Shown: in pieces, positions 23,705-31,887 of the stretch
How the letters are laid out: every line of letters begins with the position of its first letter
Position numbering within the stretch: the first letter of the stretch is position 1
NCBI GenBank assembly: GCA_038748065.1
Contig: JBCDJG010000010.1
Location: 1 to 64,000, forward strand
Direction of reading: 5' to 3'
Source: JBCDJG01 sp038748065
GTDB taxonomy: Bacteria; Pseudomonadota; Gammaproteobacteria; Pseudomonadales; Halieaceae
Length of the DNA: 64,000 nucleotides
Program-made: the position numbers and the translations under genes
Notes under the pieces: model-generated
What the model was told of the DNA's origin: nothing
The model's input: only the letters and a program-made list of their open reading frames with translations
Databases searched by the model: none

Positions 23705-24795
23705 GAGTATGCCTTGCTACGGCCACCCAAAACAAAACGTCGATAATAATGCTCGGGGGCCTCATTAAACGGTAAGCTAGCGAAGCGCAGAATCGGCAGC
23801 AACTGAGGCTCTACCTGACAGCGCACATCCCGCTCATAAGCCAGGCAGCCCATTCGATGCACCGCTCCGCCAAAACTAGCGTCAAGGACACCAGCTATTG
23901 TCTTTCCGGCAAGTGCTCCGCTAATGAGAGCATAGCGAATTCCTTCCCCCGAAACAGGGTCAACCAGGCTTGCAGCGTCCCCGACGAGACACACTCGACG
24001 AGTTGCGACGGCTCCTTCACCGCGAAAAGCAGGTATCGGAAAGGCGATCTGATGCTTCGAGATGACATCCGCTTCATTTAAGTAGCTATCAACAAACTGC
24101 GCGAAATGCAGTGCTACCTTGGCCTTACGGTCCCAGCTAACAACACCAACGTTCAAAGTCCGGTCTTGTTTCGGGAAGATCCAACCATAACCTTGCGGCA
24201 GGCAAAAGTAATCGAAGAAAACGCTTTCAGAAAAGCCCGCAAAAGCTTCCGAACTTACTACTATGTCCGCCTCAACCGACGGCCCGGCGACACCTCTGGG
24301 CGGCATAGACAAACAGCGCGCAGTAAGGCTTGCGACACCATCAGCGGCGATCAAGTAGTCTCCGCGGAACACGGTGCCGCCCTCAATCGTGACCTCAACT
24401 GAATCCTCAAACTCCTCTACCCGCACCACTCGGCAACCTTCGTAGAGTCGAATGCTGCCATGGCTAGCACACAGCGCATTAAGGACAAGCGCCGCATCAA
24501 ATTCGGCGCGGTCGACAAGAGAGAGAGGAGTATCCTGTCGTTCCTCGCCATGCAGATCGCCGCCTCGAAACCGATAAGACCGCCTGACGATTCGGCGCTG
24601 ATATACGTCAGATAACAGCCACTGAAAGTCTCTCAACGCACTGCACAGCGTCAGTCCGCCGCAGGCCTTAGGGCGCGGGAGTTCAGCGGCTTCAAGAACT
24701 GCAACTCGAGCGCTCGTTGCAGAAAGCTGCGACAGTGCGGCCCCAGCCCCAGGGCCGGAACCTATAACGACTACGTCTACATCGACTCTAAGCAT
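23701..24795 (-). CDS. FAD-dependent oxidoreductase, geranylgeranyl-reductase type
   Basis: A 364-aa flavoprotein. The FAD dinucleotide-binding motif is VVVIGSGPGAGAALSQL (residues 8-24), followed by PRPKACGGLTLC, the K-x-C-G-G signature of the geranylgeranyl reductase/halogenase superfamily. GYGWIFPK and the second FAD motif VCLVGDAASLVDPVSGEGI (about 267-285) are present. It is the first gene of the lasso operon and overlaps B2 by 4 nt, so a role in tailoring the peptide is likely. The reaction is unknown. The W-x-W-x-I-P motif of flavin halogenases is not seen, which argues against chlorination. Confidence 0.85.
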   Translation of the reverse strand: MLRVDVDVVVIGSGPGAGAALSQLSATSARVAVLEAAELPRPKACGGLTLCSALRDFQWLLSDVYQRRIVRRSYRFRGGDLHGEERQDTPLSLVDRAEFDAALVLNALCASHGSIRLYEGCRVVRVEEFEDSVEVTIEGGTVFRGDYLIAADGVASLTARCLSMPPRGVAGPSVEADIVVSSEAFAGFSESVFFDYFCLPQGYGWIFPKQDRTLNVGVVSWDRKAKVALHFAQFVDSYLNEADVISKHQIAFPIPAFRGEGAVATRRVCLVGDAASLVDPVSGEGIRYALISGALAGKTIAGVLDASFGGAVHRMGCLAYERDVRCQVEPQLLPILRFASLPFNEAPEHYYRRFVLGGRSKAYS

Positions 24796-24820
24796 CTAAA
24801 TGATCGACCAACCATGAAGC

Positions 24821-24850
24821 AGCGACAAAGGCGTCGCTGAGTAGCTCAGC
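24821..24850. promoter_or_regulatory. Two adjacent inverted repeats before the lasso operon
   Basis: AGCGAC/GTCGCT (24821-24838, 6-base spacer) and GCTGAG/CTCAGC (24836-24850, 3-base spacer) lie 26-55 bases upstream of the first operon gene. They could be operators for an unseen regulator. No clear sigma-70 promoter was read beside them. Confidence 0.35.
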
Positions 24851-24883
24851 TAGCATATGCAGAAAAGTCCGCGCCCGCGAGCA

Positions 24884-25552
24884 TTACTGCGGCTCAAGCA
24901 AGTCACTCGCTGGCCGTACCCAGGCGCCCAAAGCGCGAATCTGCCCTGGTAGTTCAGCGAGAGTGGCTCGGGCATCGTCTTCCGAGAAAGGACCTAGCCC
25001 AAGTATATGCCAGGGTTTACCATCGCGTTCAGTGGTCAGTATCTTAATGCCAGGCCCCAGCGCATCAGCGTGCTCGCGGGCATAGGCCTTTACGCCGGAT
25101 AACGAGCTGGCAGCCACCACCTGCACAAGGAATGACGTTGCTGGCTGTGCCTCAACAGGTGCTGCCGGCTCAGACGTAGGCCCAATCGGCATAGGTCCAA
25201 ACACGCTGGTATACTGGTTATCGCTAAGTAAGCCCTCATCAAACATAACGAGCAAGTTGTACCGAGCTATCTCAGAACCGTTGTTTGCAGCCATGCTGTA
25301 CCAGCGAATAGCTTCCTGCAGGTCCCGCTCTACGCCACGACCCTGCCGATATAGCTGCCCTAGATTCAGCTGAGCGGTAGCGTTACCGACCGCTGCAGCA
25401 GCCTGCCATTCACGTACGGCGGCATCGACATCACCCGCCTCGAAAAGGTCATAGCCTGCTTCGAGATCGGCGTATGTAACAGCGGAAATCGATGCACTCA
25501 AACAAAAAAGGCAGCTCACAAGCTGCCTTGCCAGAAACAGTCTGAAAGTCAC
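24884..25552 (-). CDS. Sel1-repeat and SPOR-domain exported protein
   Basis: A 222-aa protein with a signal peptide (about residues 1-28), two to three Sel1-like repeats (for example ATAQLNLGQLYRQGRGVERD, about 56-75) and a C-terminal SPOR domain (about 140-215). SPOR domains bind denuded septal peptidoglycan glycan strands, so it probably acts in the periplasm near the division site. It overlaps the start of its partner's stop by 4 nt: the gene at 25549 is upstream and coupled. Its location after the lasso operon on the same strand may be coincidental; it reads in the same direction but lies upstream of that operon. Confidence 0.8.
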   Translation of the reverse strand: MTFRLFLARQLVSCLFCLSASISAVTYADLEAGYDLFEAGDVDAAVREWQAAAAVGNATAQLNLGQLYRQGRGVERDLQEAIRWYSMAANNGSEIARYNLLVMFDEGLLSDNQYTSVFGPMPIGPTSEPAAPVEAQPATSFLVQVVAASSLSGVKAYAREHADALGPGIKILTTERDGKPWHILGLGPFSEDDARATLAELPGQIRALGAWVRPASDLLEPQ

Positions 25553-26004
25553 TGCGACGGACTGACACCTCCAGCAGCGGATGAGCCACCGCTGATATCA
25601 ACAGCCGGTGGCACAAAGGGATTCACGCCAGCGCTGGTATCTAAAAATTCGTTGCAGCTCGGCGTATTGAACAGAGCGACAGAATCATCTATGGCGCCAG
25701 CGGCATCTCCACCGACGGCCATGGCGGCATCTGCGATCTGAGCGGCCTCGTCCGGCCCGCCAGCGTTGCAGATACCCGCTTTGGCAAATCTCAGCTTATT
25801 CGCACCTGTAGAGACATCAACGGCCGCCGCTGTCGCAGCAGCACGATTGCGGCCGTCAGCAATCAGAACTTCTATGATTTCAGGTAAGGGGGTGCCCGCG
25901 CTAAGAAGCTCTTCTACTTTCTCAGCGACTTCAGACTTGGTCATGAGTGCATTGGCAGACAAAGGTATGAGAACGCAAGCTGCGGTTAACAATTTCAACT
26001 TCAT
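25549..26004 (-). CDS. Small secreted protein of unknown function
   Basis: The ATG at 26004 is preferred over 26016 because GGAG lies 6 nt upstream and the signal peptide MKLKLLTAACVLIPLSANA starts there. The mature protein is Ala/Gly rich, with two Cys (KAGICNAGG and TPSCNEFLD) that may pair, and a flexible Pro/Ser/Gly tail. I recognise no family. The stop overlaps the start of the Sel1/SPOR gene (ATGA), so the two are co-translated and may act together in the periplasm. Confidence 0.7.
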   Translation of the reverse strand: MKLKLLTAACVLIPLSANALMTKSEVAEKVEELLSAGTPLPEIIEVLIADGRNRAAATAAAVDVSTGANKLRFAKAGICNAGGPDEAAQIADAAMAVGGDAAGAIDDSVALFNTPSCNEFLDTSAGVNPFVPPAVDISGGSSAAGGVSPSQ

Positions 26005-26201
26005 GGGCTGCTCCAAGTAAAACAGGGCCAGGGGGCATACGCAAACTACACATTAGGTCCTTTGAAGAGTGCAGTCAATCTGGATTCTATCGGCACTAGC
26101 AACAGTTACCAAGGCTCGTAGTAGGGCTCATTGAGGCTTTGCAGTGGTGACGCAGGGCGGCTCGCTGTGTAGTCTGGGCTGATGAATTTGCACATGCACC
26201 T

Positions 26202-27908
26202 ATGAACTTTCGTACGCTGCTGGGCTACCTCGTCCCGCACCGCCACGCCTTACTGCTGATCGTACTGATCCTGATGGCGGAATCAGCTCTGACCCTGACC
26301 CAGCCCTGGCTCGCAGGCCAACTCACGGCCTCGGTACTGGAACCGGAGGCATCGCCCTTCTCCATGCAGCAGGTACTGGCCATCTGGATCGGCGTGATGC
26401 TGGTGCGCAGCCTCGTCGGCTTTGCGGCGGCCTGGTACGTTGGCAGCGTGGGCATGCAGATGGGCGCACAGCTCCGCACGCGCCTTTTTCAGCACCTGCA
26501 GGTGCTACCGCTGGGCTACCTGCAAGACGGGCGGGCCGGCGATCACCTGGCCGTCCTGACCAACGATTCACGCATTATTGCCAGCTTCGTTACGAACACG
26601 CTGGTGAGCCTGCTGCCGCTCACGCTGACCTTTGCCGGGGCCGTTGCCCTGATGGCCCTGCTCGATCCGCTGATCGCCTCAATGGTGTTGGTTCTGCTGC
26701 CCTTCTATTTCGTGGTGATCAAGCTGGTGGGACGGCGTATCCGGCCCCTATCGCGGGCCTTGGTCGACGCCTACAGTGGCCTGATCGCCTTTATCGAGGA
26801 AAACCTGGGCATGCTTCCGGCGGTAAAAGCCTTCGCGCGGGAGGGCGAGGAGCGCGAGCGCTTTGAGGCGAGGAATAGCGAGCTCTACAGCCTGTCGCGC
26901 AAAACGCTCCTTGCCGAATCGATCATGGGGCCGGCTGTGACCCTGATTGCGGGCCTTGGCTTGATTGGCCTGATGTGGCTGGCGGGCAGCCGCGTTAGCG
27001 GCGGTGCGCTGGCGCCAGCAGAGATGGTACAGCTGCTGCTGTATGCATTCATGATGGTGGAACCCATCCGCAGATTGGCGGCGGTATGGGGCAAGGTGCA
27101 ATACACGCGGGGCGCGGCCGAGCGCATCATTGATTTCCTCGATACCGCGCCAGAGCCGCAGGACGCAGGGCTGCCAGCACTGCCCCCCGTATCAGGTGCG
27201 ATTACTTTTGAGAATCTGCACTTTTGCTATGGCGAAAGCGAGGACGAAAGAGGGGCCGAGGCAATGGGCAAGGCCGTTCTCAGCGGCCTGAACCTTGCCA
27301 TCGCGGCGGGAGAGACCGTGGCTCTTACGGGCGAGAACGGCTCGGGCAAGTCCACTCTCGTATCGCTGTTGATGCGCTTCGCTGACCCCCAGCAGGGCCG
27401 CGTGCTACTCGATGACACAGACCTACGCGAGGTCACGCTGTCGAGCCTGCGCAGCCAGATCGGCCTTGTGCCACAGCACACGCTGCTCCTGCACGGCAGC
27501 GTGGCCGAAAACATTGCCTACGGTCGACCCGCTGCAGATGAGGCCAGCATCCGCAGGGCAGCGCAGCGTGCCCATGCGGCAGCGTTCATTGAGGCGATGC
27601 CAGAAGGCTACAACACGGTCATCGGCGACCAGGGCCTGAAGCTCTCCGGCGGCCAGCGGCAGCGCCTGGCGCTGGCGCGCGCGCTTCTTATCGATCCACC
27701 CATCCTGGTGTTTGACGAAGCCACGGCCATGTTCGACCCGGCCGGGGAGCAGTCCTTTATTGATGAGTGCCGTGAGCTACTCAAAGATAAAACCGTGCTG
27801 CTGATCACCCACCGGCCCGCGAGCCTGGCGCTGGCGGACCGAGTGCTGGTTTTGACGTCGGGGCGTTTAGCGCCTGCCCTGCGTGACAAGGCCTCTACGG
27901 GCACCTGA
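26202..27908 (+). CDS. ABC transporter, fused permease and ATPase (MsbA-like exporter)
   Basis: A 568-aa half-transporter. Six membrane segments fill residues 15-300. The nucleotide-binding domain has Walker A ALTGENGSGKSTLVSLL (about 373-389), signature LKLSGGQRQRLALARAL (about 481-497), Walker B ILVFDEATAMFD and the H-loop LLITHRP. It works as a homodimer exporting lipids, peptides or drugs. It is divergent from the Sel1/SPOR pair and 1.4 kb from the lasso operon. It might export the lasso peptide, but base composition and separate promoter make a general exporter equally likely. Confidence 0.85.
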   Translation: MNFRTLLGYLVPHRHALLLIVLILMAESALTLTQPWLAGQLTASVLEPEASPFSMQQVLAIWIGVMLVRSLVGFAAAWYVGSVGMQMGAQLRTRLFQHLQVLPLGYLQDGRAGDHLAVLTNDSRIIASFVTNTLVSLLPLTLTFAGAVALMALLDPLIASMVLVLLPFYFVVIKLVGRRIRPLSRALVDAYSGLIAFIEENLGMLPAVKAFAREGEERERFEARNSELYSLSRKTLLAESIMGPAVTLIAGLGLIGLMWLAGSRVSGGALAPAEMVQLLLYAFMMVEPIRRLAAVWGKVQYTRGAAERIIDFLDTAPEPQDAGLPALPPVSGAITFENLHFCYGESEDERGAEAMGKAVLSGLNLAIAAGETVALTGENGSGKSTLVSLLMRFADPQQGRVLLDDTDLREVTLSSLRSQIGLVPQHTLLLHGSVAENIAYGRPAADEASIRRAAQRAHAAAFIEAMPEGYNTVIGDQGLKLSGGQRQRLALARALLIDPPILVFDEATAMFDPAGEQSFIDECRELLKDKTVLLITHRPASLALADRVLVLTSGRLAPALRDKASTGT

Positions 27909-27936
27909 GCAAGCGCCCGGGCAGGGGATCGCGGCG

Positions 27937-28674
27937 CTACTGATCGATACCGTAGTTCACATTCACCGTCACGCGATAGACGTTTTCTCCGGCCGCTACG
28001 GGTACGGATTCCGCCGCAGCATCCGCCGCCATCATTGCCACACCGCGGGCCATGGGCCGCGGGCTGCGCTGCTGCTCACTGACCTGCAGCAGCGGGCCGA
28101 GATCGACGTTTGCCGCATCGGCCAGGGTGCGAGCCTTGGCCACCGCATTGAGCATGGCGCGCTGGCGCGCCAGTGAAATCGCCGCCTCAGGCTCTGCATT
28201 GCCGAACTGAATATTGCCCCCTTCGTTGATACCCAGTTCCACAGATTTTTGCAGGATATCACCGAGGTCATCCAGGTCGCGCACGGTGACGGTGAGCGTA
28301 TTGCGTACCGTGTAGCCAACAATACGCGGCTTTTTGCCGTGCTTGGCCTGGTTCTTCGGGTAGACATACTTTGGCTGAATGCTGAAATTGCTGGTGCGCA
28401 GGTCCGCCTCGTCAACGCCCTCTTCCTCCATGGCCTCCATGACCATGCCCATGGCCATTGAGTTGGCCTCGAGCGCGTCGTCCGCCTCTTCCGCTTCGCT
28501 TACTACGCCCAGGGTCAGCGTGGCCATATCCGGCTCGAGCGTCTCCTCGCCCTCCCCCACCACGGCGATATGCGGCACCTGGCTGGAGAAGCCCATCTGG
28601 GCGCTGTTGCCACAGGCGGTGAGCAGCGCGGTGGCCGCTAGCACGGCGGAAAGATGAAGGATGGCTTTAGGCAT
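27937..28674 (-). CDS. SIMPL-domain (DUF541) lipoprotein
   Basis: A 245-aa protein with a lipoprotein signal ending in LLTAC (Cys at residue 21). The SIMPL domain follows, starting HIAVVGEGEETLEPDMATLTLGV and containing FSIQPKYVYP and GYTVRNTLTVTVRDLDDLG. The family occurs in periplasmic or outer-membrane proteins of unclear function. There is an unusually Glu/Met-rich stretch (about 68-92). It is convergent with the ABC transporter, ending 28 nt from it. Confidence 0.82.
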   Translation of the reverse strand: MPKAILHLSAVLAATALLTACGNSAQMGFSSQVPHIAVVGEGEETLEPDMATLTLGVVSEAEEADDALEANSMAMGMVMEAMEEEGVDEADLRTSNFSIQPKYVYPKNQAKHGKKPRIVGYTVRNTLTVTVRDLDDLGDILQKSVELGINEGGNIQFGNAEPEAAISLARQRAMLNAVAKARTLADAANVDLGPLLQVSEQQRSPRPMARGVAMMAADAAAESVPVAAGENVYRVTVNVNYGIDQ

Positions 28675-28952
28675 GTTGAGTTTCCTTTGTCGATAACTGG
28701 CTTGGTGTGTGAACGTATTTGATGGCGAAAGTTCGTTTCGGCTAGCGCATAATAATAGCTCACCGGGGGGCGCGGCTGGATGAGTTTGACGCGCGCATGG
28801 ACAGCAGGTTTGGCAGTGAGTTGCGGCTCCACCGCTGGATGTTAGCGGTTTTGGTGGTCACTAACCTGATCCCCTGTTGCAGCAGTTTTGAAACTGCGCC
28901 GCAGCGGATCTTACGAGCATATGCCGCTCTGCCGGCTCAGCGCACTCAGCAC

Positions 28953-30245
28953 TTACCCAAACGGATGCCGCAGAACAATTGTCTCCACCCGATCAGGCCC
29001 CGTGGAAATGATATCAATCGGCGCGCCCACCACGTCTTCGATCTTGTGAATGTAGGCGACGGCAGCCGCGGGCAAGTCGTCGAGCGACTTGGCACCCAGC
29101 GTTGACTCAGACCAGCCGTCAACCACTTCATAGACCGGGTGCAGACCCTCGTAATCATCAGAGTCGACCGGATTCGGCACTTCCTTGCCATCATCATCGG
29201 CGTAGCCCACGCAAATCTGGATAGTTTCCAGCCCATCGAGCACATCAAGCTTGGTCAGACACAGGCCGCTGACGGAATTGATATTCACGGCATTGCGCAA
29301 GGCCACCGCATCAAACCAGCCGCAGCGACGCGGCCGGCCCGTGGTAGCACCGAACTCGTGGCCCTTCTGGGCCAAGTGCTCGCCGGTCTCGTCAAAGAGC
29401 TCCGTGGGGAAGGGCCCGGAGCCCACGCGGGTGGTATAGGCCTTGGTAATCCCGAGCACGTAATCCAGGTAAAGCGGGCCGAAGCCGGAGCCCGTGGCGG
29501 TGCCGCCAGCGGTCGTGTTAGAGCTGGTGACAAAGGGATAGGTGCCGTGATCAATGTCGAGCAGGCTACCCTGGGCACCCTCAAACATGATGCGGGCATT
29601 GGTTTTGCGAAATTCATGCAGCATGGCGGTGACATCGGCCATCAGCGGCAGAAGTTCCTCGCCCATGGCCAGCGTATCGGCCAGTACCTTGTCACTGTCC
29701 AAGGGCTCCACCTGGTAGTAGTGCTGTAACTGGAAGTTGTGGTACTCCATCACCCCGCGCAGCTTTTTTTCAAAGCGCAGCGGGTCTTTCAAGTCGCCCA
29801 GGCGCAGACCGCGACGCGCGGCTTTGTCTTCGTAGGCGGGGCCGATGCCGCGCCCGGTGGTACCGATTTTCTCGTTGCCACGTTTGGCTTCGCGCGCCTG
29901 GTCCAGAGCCACGTGATAGGGCAGGATCAGGGGGCAGGCCGGGGAAATTTTCAGCCGCTCGCGCACCGGCACGCCGGCTTCTTCCAGGCCCTTCATTTCC
30001 TTCAACAGGGCATCCGGCGCCAGTACGACGCCGTTACCGATCAGGCATTGCACGCCCTCGCGTAGCACACCGGATGGGATCAGGTGCAGCACCGTTTTGT
30101 TGCCTTCGATAACCAGCGTGTGGCCTGCATTGTGGCCCCCCTGGAAGCGCACAACGGCGCTCGCCTGGTCGGTCAGCAGGTCGACGATCTTGCCCTTGCC
30201 CTCATCACCCCACTGGGTGCCAAGAACGACTACGTTTTTGCTCAT
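28953..30245 (-). CDS. purA: Adenylosuccinate synthetase
   Basis: Joins IMP and aspartate with GTP hydrolysis to adenylosuccinate, the first step from IMP to AMP. The 430-aa protein is full length: VVLGTQWGDEGKGKIVDLL (residues 5-23, with the catalytic Asp13-type residue), GGHNAGHTLV (about 38-47), GTTGRGIGPAYEDKAARRG (about 130-148) and the C-terminal TGPDR. It lies last in the hfq-hfl-hisZ-purA series, 35 nt after hisZ, as in many gammaproteobacteria. Confidence 0.97.
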   Translation of the reverse strand: MSKNVVVLGTQWGDEGKGKIVDLLTDQASAVVRFQGGHNAGHTLVIEGNKTVLHLIPSGVLREGVQCLIGNGVVLAPDALLKEMKGLEEAGVPVRERLKISPACPLILPYHVALDQAREAKRGNEKIGTTGRGIGPAYEDKAARRGLRLGDLKDPLRFEKKLRGVMEYHNFQLQHYYQVEPLDSDKVLADTLAMGEELLPLMADVTAMLHEFRKTNARIMFEGAQGSLLDIDHGTYPFVTSSNTTAGGTATGSGFGPLYLDYVLGITKAYTTRVGSGPFPTELFDETGEHLAQKGHEFGATTGRPRRCGWFDAVALRNAVNINSVSGLCLTKLDVLDGLETIQICVGYADDDGKEVPNPVDSDDYEGLHPVYEVVDGWSESTLGAKSLDDLPAAAVAYIHKIEDVVGAPIDIISTGPDRVETIVLRHPFG

Positions 30246-30280
30246 AGGTGTTTCTCTACTTCCATTGTCACCGCAGAACG

Positions 30281-31459
30281 CTAGGTGATCTTTTCCACAA
30301 CCCAGGCAGCGTCCACTTCAAGCAGCTGCCGGTCACAGCGCACATCTACCTCGCCACCGAGGCTGGTAATCACTACCTCACCTGCAGCGCGCAGTTCGGC
30401 CGCTTTCGCAGCCAGCGCCGGGTCGTTGTTCTCGGGCATGCTGATCGCGCCCGCAAGCGCTTGATCTTCCTCTGCAGGCAGCAGTTCGATCAGCGCTTTC
30501 AGGTCGGTGCCGAAGCCGGTCGCCGGGCGCCCGGCGCGGCCGTACACTTCGCCCACATTGTCGTAGCGGCCGCCGTTGGCCAGCGCCTGGCCATGGCCCG
30601 GCACATAGGCGGCGAAGACAATGCCCGTATGGTAGTGATAGCCGCGCAGTTCCGCGAGATCAAAGTACACGGTTAGTGCCGGGTTAACGCAGCGCAGAGC
30701 CGCTGCCACCTGCTCCACTGCCTGCACCGCAGCTGTCGCCGCAGGCACGCGCTCGCCAAACAGCGCCATGGCCTGCGCCAGAACCTCGTCGCCGCCGTGC
30801 AGGTTAACCAGCGCAAGTATCAGCTCAGCGGCCTCAGGCGCGAGCCCCGCGAGGGCCTGCTCAAGGTCGGGCACGCTCTTGCGCTGCAGGGCGTCAAACA
30901 CCACGGGCTCCAAATCGTCGTCCAGCCCAGCCTCCGCCAACACCGCCTCGTAGACGCCAACGTGGCCTAGATCCAGGGTGATATCCGTCAAACCGGCCTG
31001 CTCCAGAGTCGCCAGCATCAGGCGAATAATCTCCACATCCGCAGAGAAGCTGCCGTCGCCATAGAGTTCAGCACCGAGCTGAATCGGGCTGCGCGAGGCA
31101 GCCAGGGTCTTGGCGCGCGTGTGCAGGACACTGCCGGCATAGCACAGGCGACTGACGCCGTCCTCGCGCAGGCTGTGGGCATCGATACGTGCCACCTGCG
31201 GGGTGATGTCCGCGCGCACGCCGAGGCTGCGGCCAGTGAGCTGGTCGGTCATCTTGAAGGTGAGTAAATCGAGGTCGGCGCCCAGGCCCACCAGGAGAGA
31301 CTCGGTAAATTCGACCAGGGGCGGGATAACCAGCTGGTAGCCCCAGCTGCGGTAGAGGTCCAGCAGCTCGCGCCGCAGGCGCTCCACAGCAGCCGCCCGG
31401 GCCGGGAGTACTTCCTCCACCCCGTCCGGGAGTTGCCAGCGGTCGACGGTTGCCATCAA
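30281..31459 (-). CDS. hisZ: ATP phosphoribosyltransferase regulatory subunit
   Basis: A 392-aa catalytically inactive histidyl-tRNA-synthetase-like protein that activates the short HisG in the first step of histidine synthesis. It shows the class II-like motif YQLVIPPLVEF, VRADITPQVARIDAH and RLCYAGSVL, while the tRNA-binding C-terminal domain is absent. It starts inside the DUF2065 stop (4-nt overlap) and precedes purA. Presence of HisZ implies the short form of HisG elsewhere in the genome. Confidence 0.93.
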   Translation of the reverse strand: MMATVDRWQLPDGVEEVLPARAAAVERLRRELLDLYRSWGYQLVIPPLVEFTESLLVGLGADLDLLTFKMTDQLTGRSLGVRADITPQVARIDAHSLREDGVSRLCYAGSVLHTRAKTLAASRSPIQLGAELYGDGSFSADVEIIRLMLATLEQAGLTDITLDLGHVGVYEAVLAEAGLDDDLEPVVFDALQRKSVPDLEQALAGLAPEAAELILALVNLHGGDEVLAQAMALFGERVPAATAAVQAVEQVAAALRCVNPALTVYFDLAELRGYHYHTGIVFAAYVPGHGQALANGGRYDNVGEVYGRAGRPATGFGTDLKALIELLPAEEDQALAGAISMPENNDPALAAKAAELRAAGEVVITSLGGEVDVRCDRQLLEVDAAWVVEKIT

Positions 31460-31647
31460 TTCACCAGATACAAAATCAGCAGGCCCAGGCCCATACTGCC
31501 CAGGCCAATATTACGTATGATGCGGTCGTCCATCTGCGCCACCACCGCCAGCAAATTACGCCAGCGATTGGGGCTGATGAAGGGCAGCATCCCCTCAACT
31601 ATCAACATCAGCGCCAGTGCGGCGGGGAGCACTTGCCAGAAGTCCAT
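31456..31647 (-). CDS. DUF2065 (YjeT-like) small membrane protein
   Basis: A 63-aa protein beginning MDFWQVLPAALALMLIVEG. Two hydrophobic helices (about 6-22 and 45-61) flank SPNRWRNLLAVVAQMDDRIIRNIG, the conserved part of the YjeT family. The start at 31647 is set by a strong GGGGGGA just upstream; the longer frame would run through the terminator. It sits between hflC and hisZ as in E. coli (hflC-yjeT-purA). Function unknown, inner membrane. Confidence 0.88.
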   Translation of the reverse strand: MDFWQVLPAALALMLIVEGMLPFISPNRWRNLLAVVAQMDDRIIRNIGLGSMGLGLLILYLVN

Positions 31648-31671
31648 GGTCCCCCCACTTTTATCAGGCAT

Positions 31672-31721
31672 AAAAAAACCGTGGGAACGATGTTTGGCAA
31701 CAAACTCCGTAGCCCACGGTT
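31672..31721 (-). terminator. Intrinsic terminator or attenuator before DUF2065
   Basis: On the minus strand a 9-bp stem (AACCGTGGG with CCCACGGTT, 31713-31721 and 31677-31685) encloses a 27-nt loop with its own small stem (GTTTG/CAAAC). A run of seven U follows. It lies between hflC and the DUF2065-hisZ-purA genes, ending 25 nt before the DUF2065 start. Confidence 0.75.
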
Positions 31722-31887
31722 GACGAATTCTACCATAGCCGGGGGTCAATGCAGTGGTATTTTTGCGGCCTGCTTCGGGGTGCTTCAGATGTGCCTCAGG
31801 CCAGCCAGCCCGCGACGGGCTTATCGAAGCAGCCGAGATGCAGTTTCATGTGCCTTGCCACCCCCGCGTGCGGGAGTGGCGTCAGAA

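Noticed and set aside
23701..24795. Flavin-dependent halogenase
   Set aside because: The K-x-C-G-G and GDAA motifs fit geranylgeranyl reductases; the W-x-W-x-I-P halogenase motif is absent.
26202..27908. ABC transporter as the lasso exporter (D protein)
   Set aside because: It is on the other strand, 1.4 kb away behind two unrelated genes, and resembles general MsbA-like exporters. Kept as a possibility but not claimed.
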